DNA from: Oceanicoccus sp. KOV_DT_Chl | GTDB lineage: Bacteria; Pseudomonadota; Gammaproteobacteria; Pseudomonadales; Dasaniaceae | Reading direction: 5' to 3' | NCBI RefSeq assembly: GCF_900120175.1 | Contig: NZ_FQLF01000002.1 | Coordinates: forward strand, 1,984,001 to 2,048,000 | Length of the DNA: 64,000 bases | In this document: positions 8,754-17,121 of the stretch, one piece after another | Position numbering within the stretch: the stretch's first letter is position 1 | Layout of the letters: every line of letters starts with the position of its first letter | Notes under the pieces: generated by a model | Told to the model about the DNA's origin: nothing | What the model saw: the letters and a program-made list of their open reading frames with translations, nothing else | The model's database searches: none | Made by a program: the position numbers and the translations under genes

Positions 8754-9944
8754 ATGGAATTTGAAGACTACCTAAAAATACTTGCCTCCAAGGAGGGGTC
8801 TGACCTCTATCTCAGTACTGGCGCACCGCCCTGCGCCAAGTTTGAAGGGGTGTTAAAGCCGTTGGATAAAGTTGGCATGTTACCCGGGCAAATCAAAATT
8901 ATTGCTGATCAGCTGATGGATTCCAAGCAGCGCGAGGAGTTTGAGGAAGAGCTGGAAATGAATCTGGCCTACTCCATCGCCGGCGTGGGCCGTTTCCGGA
9001 TCAATATCTTCAAGCAGCGCAATGAAATCTCCATTGTGGCGCGCAATATAAAAATGGAAATCCCCAAGTTTGACGACCTTAAGCTTCCTGACGTTTTGAA
9101 AACAGTTATTACCCAAAAGCGTGGCCTAGTGTTATTTGTTGGCGCTACGGGTTCTGGTAAATCAACTTCGCTAGCGGCATTAATTGATCACCGGAACAGT
9201 AACAGCGCGGGTCATATTATTACCATTGAGGACCCGGTTGAATTTGTTCACCGGCACAAAAAATCCGTGGTCAATCAGCGCGAGGTAGGTGTAGATACAC
9301 GCAATTTTCATAACGCATTGAAAAATACGTTACGGCAAGCACCCGATGTTATTTTGATTGGTGAGGTGCGTGATCGCGAAACTATGGAGCATTGTTTAGC
9401 GTTTGCCGAAACCGGCCATCTGGCAATTTCGACCTTGCACGCCAATAATGCCAATCAGGCATTGGATAGAATTATCAACTTTTTTCCGGAAGAGCGGCGG
9501 CCACAATTGCTGCAGGATTTATCGTCCAATATTCAGGCCTTTGTCTCGCAGCGATTAATTCCCACTGTCGATGGCAAGCGGGTTGCTGCGGTCGAAGTGT
9601 TATTGGGCACGGCCACCATCAAAGAAAAAATATTAAAAGGTGAGCTGGACGAAATCAAAGGCATTATGGAAAAGTCAGAAAATTTGGGGATGCAGACCTT
9701 TGATGCCGCATTATTTAAATTGTACAAGGAAGGTAAAATTTCTTTGGAAGAGGCAACTAAAAATGCTGACTCAGCGAATAATTTAAGATTGAGAATAAAA
9801 CTCAGCGAAAAAAATGAGCCCGCTAGTAGTGCGACGGCTAGCACGGCAAATACTGGCGGTGGCTTGAGTCTAAGTCTTGAAGATATTGAAGAAGACCAAA
9901 CAGACGAGGCACCGCCTGAAAATCCATTTATGACCAAGCGGTAA
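8754..9944 (+). CDS. pilU: Twitching motility ATPase PilU
   Basis: A PilT-like secretion ATPase of about 396 residues. Walker A GATGSGKST (about residue 131), the Asp-box EDPVEFVH, Walker B DVILIGEVRDRETM and the His-box ALAISTLHANN-type segment are all present. The opening MEFEDYLKILASKEGSDLYL and the long acidic C-terminal tail mark PilU rather than PilT. PilU assists PilT in type IV pilus retraction. Unusually it is not next to pilT. ATG at 8754 is used; a TTG two codons earlier is possible. Confidence 0.9.
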   Translation: MEFEDYLKILASKEGSDLYLSTGAPPCAKFEGVLKPLDKVGMLPGQIKIIADQLMDSKQREEFEEELEMNLAYSIAGVGRFRINIFKQRNEISIVARNIKMEIPKFDDLKLPDVLKTVITQKRGLVLFVGATGSGKSTSLAALIDHRNSNSAGHIITIEDPVEFVHRHKKSVVNQREVGVDTRNFHNALKNTLRQAPDVILIGEVRDRETMEHCLAFAETGHLAISTLHANNANQALDRIINFFPEERRPQLLQDLSSNIQAFVSQRLIPTVDGKRVAAVEVLLGTATIKEKILKGELDEIKGIMEKSENLGMQTFDAALFKLYKEGKISLEEATKNADSANNLRLRIKLSEKNEPASSATASTANTGGGLSLSLEDIEEDQTDEAPPENPFMTKR

Positions 9945-9962
9945 AGTAGTCAATTACGCCGT

Positions 9963-10469
9963 TTAACTTGTCGCGGAAAATGCCGAATGGTATCGAACTT
10001 CACCGCTTGGAAATTGCCCGCTAAATGATAGCGCTTGAAAATATTCAGCTGGCACATCAGCTAGTACTAAGCTTTTGATAGGTTTAAATCCAAAGCGATA
10101 ATAGTATGCGGGGTCGCCTAATAGTACACAGCCCGCAGCGTTTAAAGCTTGCAAGTCAGTTAATACTCGCCGCATCAGTTTAGATCCCACACCTTGTCGT
10201 TGTTGAGTGGGTAGCACTGACAGCGGCCCAATCCCATACCAGTTACTGGCACCGTCCGAGATAACAACAGGCGACACAGCGATATGACCAATAATCTCAC
10301 GATTGTATTCAGCTACTAGCGAAACGGAAAGTTGCTGTGCTTCCCGCAGTGCTTTTACTACAAACTGTTCGGTGTGATCGGTATGAGCCGCTTCAAGGAA
10401 TGCGGCAATGGTTAGCTGGTGGATTGCTTCGGCGTCATCTGCCTGTTCTTGGCGAATAATTATTTTCAA
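9963..10469 (-). CDS. GNAT family N-acetyltransferase, YhbS-like
   Basis: 168 residues with the GNAT fold. The acetyl-CoA loop is LPTQQRQGVGSKLMRRVL at about residues 87-104, preceded by IGPLSVLP, and the C-terminal YYYRFGFKP is characteristic of the YhbS group. Substrate unknown. It is transcribed alone and converges with pilU. Confidence 0.85.
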   Translation of the reverse strand: MKIIIRQEQADDAEAIHQLTIAAFLEAAHTDHTEQFVVKALREAQQLSVSLVAEYNREIIGHIAVSPVVISDGASNWYGIGPLSVLPTQQRQGVGSKLMRRVLTDLQALNAAGCVLLGDPAYYYRFGFKPIKSLVLADVPAEYFQALSFSGQFPSGEVRYHSAFSATS

Positions 10470-10533
10470 GGATGATGTTCCCTAATAATTTAGTCGGATC
10501 TTTGTTTGATTAAGTGTATAACATTCACCTGAA

Positions 10534-11226
10534 TTACTGGGTGGCGACACCAAAGAAATTTCCTACTACCGCAGTTATGCTCATGGCCAGCGCACCCCAG
10601 ACAGTGACCCTGAGTGCGCCAGCAGTGATTGATGCGCCACCTATTTTTGCTGCAATTCCACCGAGAAGAGCGAGGAAAAACAAAGATGATACTGCGACGG
10701 AAATAACCAATAAATGACCAGGAATAGCCCAGGCCAACGATAAAGGAAGTGCAGCGCCAATGGTGAACGTCACCGCCGAATAAAAAGCTGCTTGTAAAGG
10801 TTTTGCACTAGTAGTATCAGTGATTCCAAGTTCGTCTTTAGCATGTGCACCCAGTGCATCATGCGCCATTAGTTGCTGTGCGACTTGTTTTGCTAACCCG
10901 GATTCAAGTCCTCTGGTCTGGTATATTTCTGTTAGCTCATCAAGCTCAGACTCGAAGTCGTTTTCTAGTGCCTTTTTTTCTATAGCGAGATCTGCATTTT
11001 CTGTGTCTGCCTGAGAGCTAACGGATACGTATTCACCAGCGGCCATTGACATAGCGCCAGCCACTAGCCCAGCAATACCGGCAAGGAGTATGTATTCCTG
11101 AGTGGCGCTCGCAGTCGCGATGCCAATAATAAGGCTTGCTGTAGACACTATGCCGTCATTTGCACCTAATACAGCTGCACGTAGCCATCCTGCGCGATGT
11201 GATTTATGCGCTTCAGGGTGCGTCAT
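10534..11226 (-). CDS. VIT/CCC1 family metal transporter
   Basis: 230 residues, about five membrane spans. The N-terminal HRAGWLRAAVLGANDGIVST and SMAAGEYVSVSSQ motifs are those of the VIT1/CCC1 family, which moves Fe(II) or Mn(II) out of the cytosol. The middle charged region (Glu-rich, residues 80-125) corresponds to the cytosolic metal-binding domain, and the last spans are Gly/Ala rich. No Fur box was recognised upstream. Confidence 0.87.
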   Translation of the reverse strand: MTHPEAHKSHRAGWLRAAVLGANDGIVSTASLIIGIATASATQEYILLAGIAGLVAGAMSMAAGEYVSVSSQADTENADLAIEKKALENDFESELDELTEIYQTRGLESGLAKQVAQQLMAHDALGAHAKDELGITDTTSAKPLQAAFYSAVTFTIGAALPLSLAWAIPGHLLVISVAVSSLFFLALLGGIAAKIGGASITAGALRVTVWGALAMSITAVVGNFFGVATQ

Positions 11227-11363
11227 CGAATACCTCGATAAGGCTAACGTGAGCCCAGCTATTGATATACATAATATTGTTAATAAGACGTCGCCTTTAA
11301 GGGAAACTCCAATTTTTTATCTTGCTGCAAAAACCTTAGCTCATTCTGTTGGCAGCCAATGGA

Positions 11364-11618
11364 TTACGGGCCATTATTAAGTTTTTGTCGTACTTTATTA
11401 AAACGAATGGATCCAATTGAGAGCACAACAATTCCACTAGCTGCTAAAAACCAGGCGACTGAGATATAAGAATTGAATGATGAAAAAAACTGAAATAAAA
11501 CCGCAGAAGCAGCTAGTAGCGACAGGCCTGTGCGGACATAAGCAAGCAACGTTCGTTCATTTGCCAGTCGGGTGCGCTCAAGCGCCAATTTGTCGCGAGT
11601 ATCTGAGTTAGTATTCAT
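11364..11618 (-). CDS. DUF202/YidH family small membrane protein
   Basis: 84 residues with LALERTRLANERTLLAYVRT, the invariant opening of DUF202, followed by two membrane spans. Function unknown; members often sit next to transporters or stress genes. It lies upstream of the VIT gene on the same strand with a 137-base gap. Confidence 0.82.
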   Translation of the reverse strand: MNTNSDTRDKLALERTRLANERTLLAYVRTGLSLLAASAVLFQFFSSFNSYISVAWFLAASGIVVLSIGSIRFNKVRQKLNNGP

Positions 11619-11792
11619 TAGAGTAACTTCAGTCAGTTTATGATGAAAAAGTTCGCATTCAAATTACTTTCTTGAGATAAGCAGTATAGTTAAAGGGTGT
11701 GCTGTCAGCCATATGCGGCTTATGCTCTAAAGTATTCAGGCGATTCTGGTAGGAATTTTATGGCCCATTGATACTTTTAATCATCAGTTAGT

Positions 11793-12146
11793 CTACAGCA
11801 TCCCCGCAATCACTTCTTTCCAGCCAGCAATATCAGTATCTTCAGCCTCATACAATTCAAAACCTATATTGAAGTGATCCTCCTCCTGCTTTACCCACTT
11901 GGTTTCACCGACCAAATAAAGCGCTTTGTCACTATTGGAGAATTCTGCGCAGATTCTGAGGATGGTGCCGATGGCCACTTCTTCATCCATTTCTACCTGA
12001 ATGCCGTTGGCTGAAATATCCAGGCTATTGCAGATGATGACATTGGCGGGCGAGCTGTTGTCAAAGGAGGCAGAGCATACTTCAACAAAAACCGTGGTCT
12101 TTTCTTCAATGCGGGTTTCACTGCGTCGTTCGCTGCTATCAGTCAT
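11793..12146 (-). CDS. PilZ domain protein
   Basis: 117 residues. The PilZ c-di-GMP-binding pattern RRSETR near residue 7 and the later SLDISANGIQVEM are both seen, so nucleotide binding is plausible. It starts two bases after the stop of the DUF1631 gene, hence translationally coupled; the pair may act together in cyclic-di-GMP signalling, which would fit a type IV pilus-bearing cell. Confidence 0.83.
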   Translation of the reverse strand: MTDSSERRSETRIEEKTTVFVEVCSASFDNSSPANVIICNSLDISANGIQVEMDEEVAIGTILRICAEFSNSDKALYLVGETKWVKQEEDHFNIGFELYEAEDTDIAGWKEVIAGML

Positions 12147-12148
12147 GG

Positions 12149-13936
12149 TTATTTCCTGGTTCTCAGTCCGTTTACGACTGTTTCTAAAGTGCTGTCAAAG
12201 TTGCTACCGTAGTCAATTATTTTAGCTTGGTTATTGAGTAAGCGGTCAGTGAGTTGTGGTTTATCCAAAGCGTGCTGTTTGATGCCCTGACGGTTGACAA
12301 AAATATGTTGGCCTGAGGACTGGATGACAGCAGCAAGTTTACAGTGTTCGCCTTTGCTGTTTTCATCGTAAAAAATGACAATGCCACCAACGAGTAGTTT
12401 GTCCAGCTGAAACTGGACTTCGTCCAGTTGTTTTTGCTGCGCTTGTTGTGCTCGCAATTGTTCGTTTTGTTGTTGGGCTTTGAGTCTGGCAGTTTTTTGT
12501 GCTTCTACATGCGCAGCGGCTTCTTTCAATGCTTTATCTCTGGCCGCCTGCCGACTTATTTCCTGTTGTCGTATAATTTCTTTTTCTATGGCTGCTTCGC
12601 TGGCCGCTTGCTGTTGTTGTTGCAGATGCCGCTGCAGCAGACCGTCGAGCATTTTCTCGCCTGTGGCCTTAAACGGATCTCCAGTTTTAATCGGAGTAAT
12701 CATTTTGGAAGAAAGTCGATAGGCAAATTCTTCAAAGCTGTATTGGGCAGCTTTGATACCAAGAAAATTAGTAAACAGTAATTGTTGGGCCTGAGAAATT
12801 TTTACACTGAGTTTAATTCGTCTTTCCACGCCGTCATCGCGTTCAATAAACCACTGGCCTTCATCATAGGCCGCGGCACTTTTTATTAGACTGTTACTCA
12901 TTGAAACCTGTGAGCTTAGCAAAGGGTCGGTGTTATCAATCAGTTGGAATGGGTGGTATTCGATCTCCATTCCTCTCAGAATTTTCAGATGTTCGGCTTC
13001 AATATTGGCTAGCTCTTCATCAAGTTTGCTACTGTGATGTAAGCCAACCGCTACTTCACGTAATTGTTCAGAAATATCAGCAATAGATTGGTAGACGTGT
13101 TGTCGATATTCGGTGTCCGTATTATCAAAAGGTTGAAAGCTCCAGATCAGGGTTTCAGTCAGCCGCAGTATTTTCTGCCAGTTTTCGCTAGCGTTGCCGT
13201 CACTGATAATCATCAGTCGCATTGACTCACGCCAGGGGCCTTGTAGAAATGTACTTATGACAGTGGGTAGTTTTTTGCCTGCCATAAACTGATTTAATGT
13301 TTTAGCGCTTAGCTGGCTGGCGTGTTTTGCATGCAATGTGCCTAGCTCGGCGTCATACAAGCGCTGCTCTAATTTGTTAACACGTGCTTTTTCTTTTTCG
13401 AAAAAAATCTGTAAAGCGGTACTTTTTTCGCTGAGGGTACCAGCTTGTTGAATGATGGAGGCAAGCTGTTGGCTGAATCGCTCGGCCGCTCGCCCCAGTG
13501 ATGCCTGGCAACCAATGGCGTGAAAAAATATAGTATTTAGCAATGGAACAATGCCGGTTTGATCTGACCATGGTAGTTGTTGTTGCAGTAAGCTAATGGC
13601 AATAGCCGGACGCAATACTGACAGTTGCTGACTAATAATTGGATCTAATAATAAGTTTTTTTGGTAGTTGCTAAAAAAATGATCGGTAAATTTTAGGCTC
13701 GCATATTGTTCCGGGCTGAGGCATTCAACGGCGTCGAGTTGTGATTCTACATAATCAAGAAGTTTATCATCATTGGCTAAGGTCAGTTTGGCAAGTAAAT
13801 TAATCAGGTTCTGTGGGTCAACAGCTCTGCCGTCTAATTTACCGGGATAGCTTTCTAGCAGCAGTGCTTGGCACTGTTGCCAGTGACCAGCGAGTACTGA
13901 GTTAATATCTATCAGGATGTGTTCTTCTGTGGGCAT
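12149..13936 (-). CDS. DUF1631 family protein
   Basis: 595 residues, soluble and helical. A middle block around LNQFMAGKKLPTVISTFLQG, then PWRESMRLM, matches DUF1631, sometimes labelled thymidine phosphorylase without support. Residues about 425-510 form a Gln/Ala-rich coiled coil, followed by a C-terminal beta-rich part (LLVGGIVIFYDENSKGEHCK) resembling a PilZ-like or SH3-like module that recurs at the end of this family. The partner is the coupled PilZ gene downstream. Role unknown; a c-di-GMP link is inference. Confidence 0.72.
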   Translation of the reverse strand: MPTEEHILIDINSVLAGHWQQCQALLLESYPGKLDGRAVDPQNLINLLAKLTLANDDKLLDYVESQLDAVECLSPEQYASLKFTDHFFSNYQKNLLLDPIISQQLSVLRPAIAISLLQQQLPWSDQTGIVPLLNTIFFHAIGCQASLGRAAERFSQQLASIIQQAGTLSEKSTALQIFFEKEKARVNKLEQRLYDAELGTLHAKHASQLSAKTLNQFMAGKKLPTVISTFLQGPWRESMRLMIISDGNASENWQKILRLTETLIWSFQPFDNTDTEYRQHVYQSIADISEQLREVAVGLHHSSKLDEELANIEAEHLKILRGMEIEYHPFQLIDNTDPLLSSQVSMSNSLIKSAAAYDEGQWFIERDDGVERRIKLSVKISQAQQLLFTNFLGIKAAQYSFEEFAYRLSSKMITPIKTGDPFKATGEKMLDGLLQRHLQQQQQAASEAAIEKEIIRQQEISRQAARDKALKEAAAHVEAQKTARLKAQQQNEQLRAQQAQQKQLDEVQFQLDKLLVGGIVIFYDENSKGEHCKLAAVIQSSGQHIFVNRQGIKQHALDKPQLTDRLLNNQAKIIDYGSNFDSTLETVVNGLRTRK

Positions 13937-13973
13937 AGGATTTATGGGTGCAAGTGGCCAGTAAGTTAACGTA

Positions 13974-14183
13974 TTAAGCTAAAAATTTTTGGTATAACAG
14001 AAATATTAGATAACCCCATAATCCAATTAGCGCGACTAGTCGCAGGCGCTTAGAGTGTTGTTTGTCCGGTGCTAACTGTACAGCGTCTTTACCGGTGATA
14101 TTGAATGAACCACAGGCAGGGCACGCGCCATTAGGAAAAACGCCGTTGCGAGTATAGCTGCAGTCTTTACACCGGTAGGCCAT
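13974..14183 (-). CDS. Small zinc-ribbon membrane protein
   Basis: 69 residues starting MAYRCKDCSYTRNG. Two CxxC knuckles (CKDC, CPAC) about 20 residues apart form a likely zinc ribbon, and the C-terminal 20 residues make one membrane span. A longer frame extends upstream to 14336 through the MAPEG stop region, but ATG 14183 gives the natural start of the ribbon. Function unknown. Confidence 0.65.
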   Translation of the reverse strand: MAYRCKDCSYTRNGVFPNGACPACGSFNITGKDAVQLAPDKQHSKRLRLVALIGLWGYLIFLLYQKFLA

Positions 14184-14251
14184 AATAAAAAGTAATTTGG
14201 CGATTATAGTTTGCTGGTAAATATTAACCATAGTGTTAAAGGCGGGGCTTG

Positions 14252-14275
14252 GCAACCGGGAATTGACCCGGTTGC
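14252..14275. terminator. Strong hairpin after MAPEG gene
   Basis: A perfect nine-pair stem (GCAACCGGG with CCCGGTTGC, six-base loop) lies 22 bases past the MAPEG stop. There is no T tract on either strand, so it may stabilise the 3' end rather than terminate. Confidence 0.4.
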
Positions 14276-14296
14276 GGTAAGTACTTATTGGATTGC

Positions 14297-14734
14297 TTAG
14301 AAAGCTCCCAGTAAAGCCCGAATTAGCATGACCCATAGAGCGATACAGGAAATCGCATAGGCACCAAAGCGATGATTGACGTTGTTATAACTGCATTGGA
14401 TGGCACTATGGATATAGCGAAAGGCAACAAATACCCAGGCCAAATTAACATAGAGGCTGTCAACATTGTTAGTTGCCTGCAAGTAGAAGCACAGCACAAA
14501 AAACATCACTGGCACTTCGAAGAAATTTTTGAAATTATTGGCGGGGTTTTGTGCCGAACCTGGTAATGCTTGATTGACCATATCAGGTGTTGCTAATTGA
14601 TCGGGTTGAATATTGGCGGCGGCGATAGCTTTAAAGCGAACAGCAAACATCACTAGCCATACGATGAGCCCGAGTAAAAGCGTCATAAGTAGCGGCAAAA
14701 AAATCGCGTTTTGGTTAAACAATAAATCTTCCAT
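14297..14734 (-). CDS. MAPEG family membrane protein
   Basis: 145 residues, four membrane spans. The segment AQNPANNFKNFFEVPVMFFVLC at residues 60-80 and the later FRYIHSAIQC are typical of MAPEG (membrane-associated eicosanoid/glutathione) proteins. Bacterial MAPEG proteins may have glutathione transferase or peroxidase activity on lipids; the substrate here cannot be told. A glutaredoxin gene lies about 100 bases upstream on the same strand. Confidence 0.85.
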   Translation of the reverse strand: MEDLLFNQNAIFLPLLMTLLLGLIVWLVMFAVRFKAIAAANIQPDQLATPDMVNQALPGSAQNPANNFKNFFEVPVMFFVLCFYLQATNNVDSLYVNLAWVFVAFRYIHSAIQCSYNNVNHRFGAYAISCIALWVMLIRALLGAF

Positions 14735-14830
14735 TGCATGTCCTCTTGTTATCTTTAGTCGGGTAAAGGGTGCTAGCTTAACGTGAACGTCGCAAAGGGG
14801 GTATTAACACTGAGTAATGATAGTAGAAGA

Positions 14831-15235
14831 TTATTCTAGTGCGGCTAAAGCATCACGTATAGATGCGGGGTTGTAGCCTTGAATGATGCGATCGCCGATG
14901 CGAATGACCGGTACCCCGCGGCCGCTAATTTGTTGATACTCCTGATAGGCTCGTGCTGACTTTTCGACGTCATATTCTGTGTAAGGAATATTAGCCTGCT
15001 CAAAATAATCACGCGCTTTTCGGCAGTATGGACACCAGGCCGTAGTGTAAAGAACAACATCCTCTTCCTTGATCGCAGCATTGTCTATTGGGTTGATTAA
15101 CAATTCCAGCCGCCACCAATTTTGAACAGTAAATAAAATCAATACAAACACCAACAACGGAGCAATACGCCGCAGTATTGGCGTTTGAGTTTTATTGGCG
15201 GTTATGGGGGAGCCGTCATCATCAATCTTTTGCAT
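14831..15235 (-). CDS. Membrane-anchored glutaredoxin
   Basis: 134 residues: one N-terminal membrane span (about 25-43) and a glutaredoxin domain with the redox motif CPYCRKARDYFEQ, cis-Pro loop GVPVIRIGD and GYNPASIRDAL. The span would place the thioredoxin fold most likely on the periplasmic side. It follows the DUF502 gene by six bases and is probably in the same transcript. Confidence 0.85.
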   Translation of the reverse strand: MQKIDDDGSPITANKTQTPILRRIAPLLVFVLILFTVQNWWRLELLINPIDNAAIKEEDVVLYTTAWCPYCRKARDYFEQANIPYTEYDVEKSARAYQEYQQISGRGVPVIRIGDRIIQGYNPASIRDALAALE

Positions 15236-15241
15236 AAAATA

Positions 15242-15856
15242 TTAAGTCGTACGTTTCAGTAATTCACCGGAACCGGCACCACAAGAAATAATAGTACGCA
15301 GTGCTTCATCGACTTTGATATGGGGTAAAAGTTCCACTTGCTCGGGCGGTACGTGATAAATTAAGCCGGAAGTTGGGTTAGGGCCGGTGGGGACGAATAG
15401 GGTAAACCAGCCGTTGCTGTGGTGGCTGGTGACAATGCATGTGGCTGCCGTAGGGATATCTGCGCCGAATAAACGCACTACTGCGACTTCGCCACTTTTA
15501 AACGGGGAGTTAGAGTCGTTACCAAAGAATTGTTGGATAACATCGCGGATCAGGTTATAGCCCGGTGCCAAACGCGATAGGGATTTATCAAAGCGGCTAT
15601 GTAGCCATTGGCCTGCACGGGTGGTGAGAATGTTACCGACAATAAAGCAGGCAACTAAAATTAACAGCACGACAAATAGATCGATAATCGGCTCCGGTGC
15701 GTTGCTATAACGGCTGAGAGGCTCGGCAATAGGATTAATCAGGTCGCTAACCGCCAGAAATGCCCAGCGAAAAGCAAAGTACAAAATGACGACTGGCGAA
15801 ATAACCAGCAAGCCACCAATGATGGATTTTTTGATAAAGTTATTGAGGCGTTGCAT
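15242..15856 (-). CDS. DUF502 family membrane protein
   Basis: 204 residues from MQRLNNFIKKSIIGGLLVISPV. Two membrane spans (about 9-35 and 55-78) and a conserved soluble part with VAVVRLF and TLFVPTGPNPTSGLIYHVP are diagnostic of DUF502. The function is not established. An in-frame ATG 13 codons upstream exists, but the family starts here. Divergent from the thioesterase at 15944. Confidence 0.85.
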   Translation of the reverse strand: MQRLNNFIKKSIIGGLLVISPVVILYFAFRWAFLAVSDLINPIAEPLSRYSNAPEPIIDLFVVLLILVACFIVGNILTTRAGQWLHSRFDKSLSRLAPGYNLIRDVIQQFFGNDSNSPFKSGEVAVVRLFGADIPTAATCIVTSHHSNGWFTLFVPTGPNPTSGLIYHVPPEQVELLPHIKVDEALRTIISCGAGSGELLKRTT

Positions 15857-15943
15857 AGTTGACCTACGTGTTATTTTTTGACGCGCTTGGCGCAATGTTT
15901 GGGTGTGAGCTTATTCCGTGGAGTTAGTCTAGAGAGGTTTGAG

Positions 15944-16426
15944 ATGAAAGCAATACAGGACATGATGGCAGTCAATCATTGCTATGGCTGCGGACCGGCA
16001 AATAAACAGGGTTTGCAGTTAAAAAGCTATAGCCGGGAGGAAGATGGCGAGCTAATCAGCACCTACGCTCGCTTTACGCCAGCTCATTATCATAATGCCG
16101 GGCCGCTACACTTTTTGAATGGCGGTATTCAGGCCACCTTGCTCGATTGTCATGGGATTTGCACAGCATTGTCTGATGCCTATTATCGTGAGGGTCGTGC
16201 AGTAGGTACCGGGGAGGCTATTTGGTATGCCACCGGCCAGATGGATGTAAGCTATAAACGGCCGGTAGAGATTGATAAAGAGGTGTTGCTGGAAGCGCAA
16301 GTGGAAAGCTATACCGAGAAGAAAACTGTCGTTAATTGTCAGCTGCTGTCGGAGGGAGAGGTTTGTGCCACTGCGCGGGTAACTGCAGTGAAGGTGCCCA
16401 ATAGTTGGTTTGAGGAGCGTACTTAA
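15944..16426 (+). CDS. Hotdog-fold thioesterase, PaaI-like
   Basis: 160 residues. NHCYGCGPANKQGLQLK at the start and HFLNGGIQATLLDCHG in the middle are typical of PaaI-type acyl-CoA thioesterases, where the HGG-like loop here reads LNGG. The acyl substrate is unknown. ATG 15944 is used because the protein starts there in its family and AGAG precedes it. Convergent, overlapping by four bases with the next gene. Confidence 0.82.
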   Translation: MKAIQDMMAVNHCYGCGPANKQGLQLKSYSREEDGELISTYARFTPAHYHNAGPLHFLNGGIQATLLDCHGICTALSDAYYREGRAVGTGEAIWYATGQMDVSYKRPVEIDKEVLLEAQVESYTEKKTVVNCQLLSEGEVCATARVTAVKVPNSWFEERT

Positions 16427-16869
16427 ACGGCTTGGGCAAAATCCTGTCGACTGACTGCTGAATGCAATTCAGTCAAAGCCTGATCTACTTTTTCATACGC
16501 CTGGCGCAGCGCAGGGTCCTGCTTCAGCAAAAGATGATTACCTAAAACTTGATTTAAATAGCCTGAGGCGCGGGAAGTTTTGCTGACATAATCGGCGTGC
16601 AGGTCTTTGCCAATAGATTGTATTTTTTCTTCGACCAGCCTGGCTTTACCGTTAACGATTCGTTCTTCCAACACCGGTAAACGAAACGCCCCTAAAAACG
16701 CCTGAATATCATTACGTAGCCCCGGCTCACTGACGCCTAAAGGCTCCACTGGCGTGTGATTCCAGCAGTCTATGCTGCCGTCCTGGCAGTAATACACTTC
16801 ATGGATCTGGTAAGTTGCTTCGCGGCTAGCAGCCTCGTTTTTTATTACGCGGTAATTCCAGCTTGTCAT
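16423..16869 (-). CDS. Conserved hypothetical protein
   Basis: 148 residues, soluble. The N-terminal 60 residues (WNYRVIKN..YQIHEVYYCQDGSIDCW, then PVEPLG) resemble a small conserved module found alone in many proteobacteria; the C-terminal half is helical and less conserved. No catalytic motif is evident and I cannot assign a role. Confidence 0.7.
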   Translation of the reverse strand: MTSWNYRVIKNEAASREATYQIHEVYYCQDGSIDCWNHTPVEPLGVSEPGLRNDIQAFLGAFRLPVLEERIVNGKARLVEEKIQSIGKDLHADYVSKTSRASGYLNQVLGNHLLLKQDPALRQAYEKVDQALTELHSAVSRQDFAQAV

Positions 16870-17121
16870 CGCGGTCTTTACTCAAGGTTTGTGAGGGAGC
16901 GGTTTGTTGGCTTATTTAAGCGCATAGCATGAATAATAGAAGTGCAAATTTCTTTCGGCAAGTATTTTTTCAGTTATTTCATGGGCTTGCAGTACTTTAT
17001 TAATGTGCGAGTTTATCGGGCTGATGCTTACAGAGCGCGGACTTGATTAAAAAATAGCCAGTGACGATGTATTGAGTGGGTAGGACGGGTAACATTTAAG
17101 GTCGCTCCCTGGCACTGTGGG

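Noticed and set aside
10514-10717. Plus-strand open frame opposite the VIT gene
   Set aside because: Antisense shadow; the minus frame has clear family motifs.
12428-12781. Plus-strand Leu/Cys/Phe-rich frame opposite the DUF1631 gene
   Set aside because: Mirror of the Gln-rich coiled coil; no own features.
13974-14336. Longer start for the zinc-ribbon protein at 14336
   Set aside because: The extra 51 residues read through the hairpin and the end of the MAPEG gene; the ribbon starts at the ATG at 14183.
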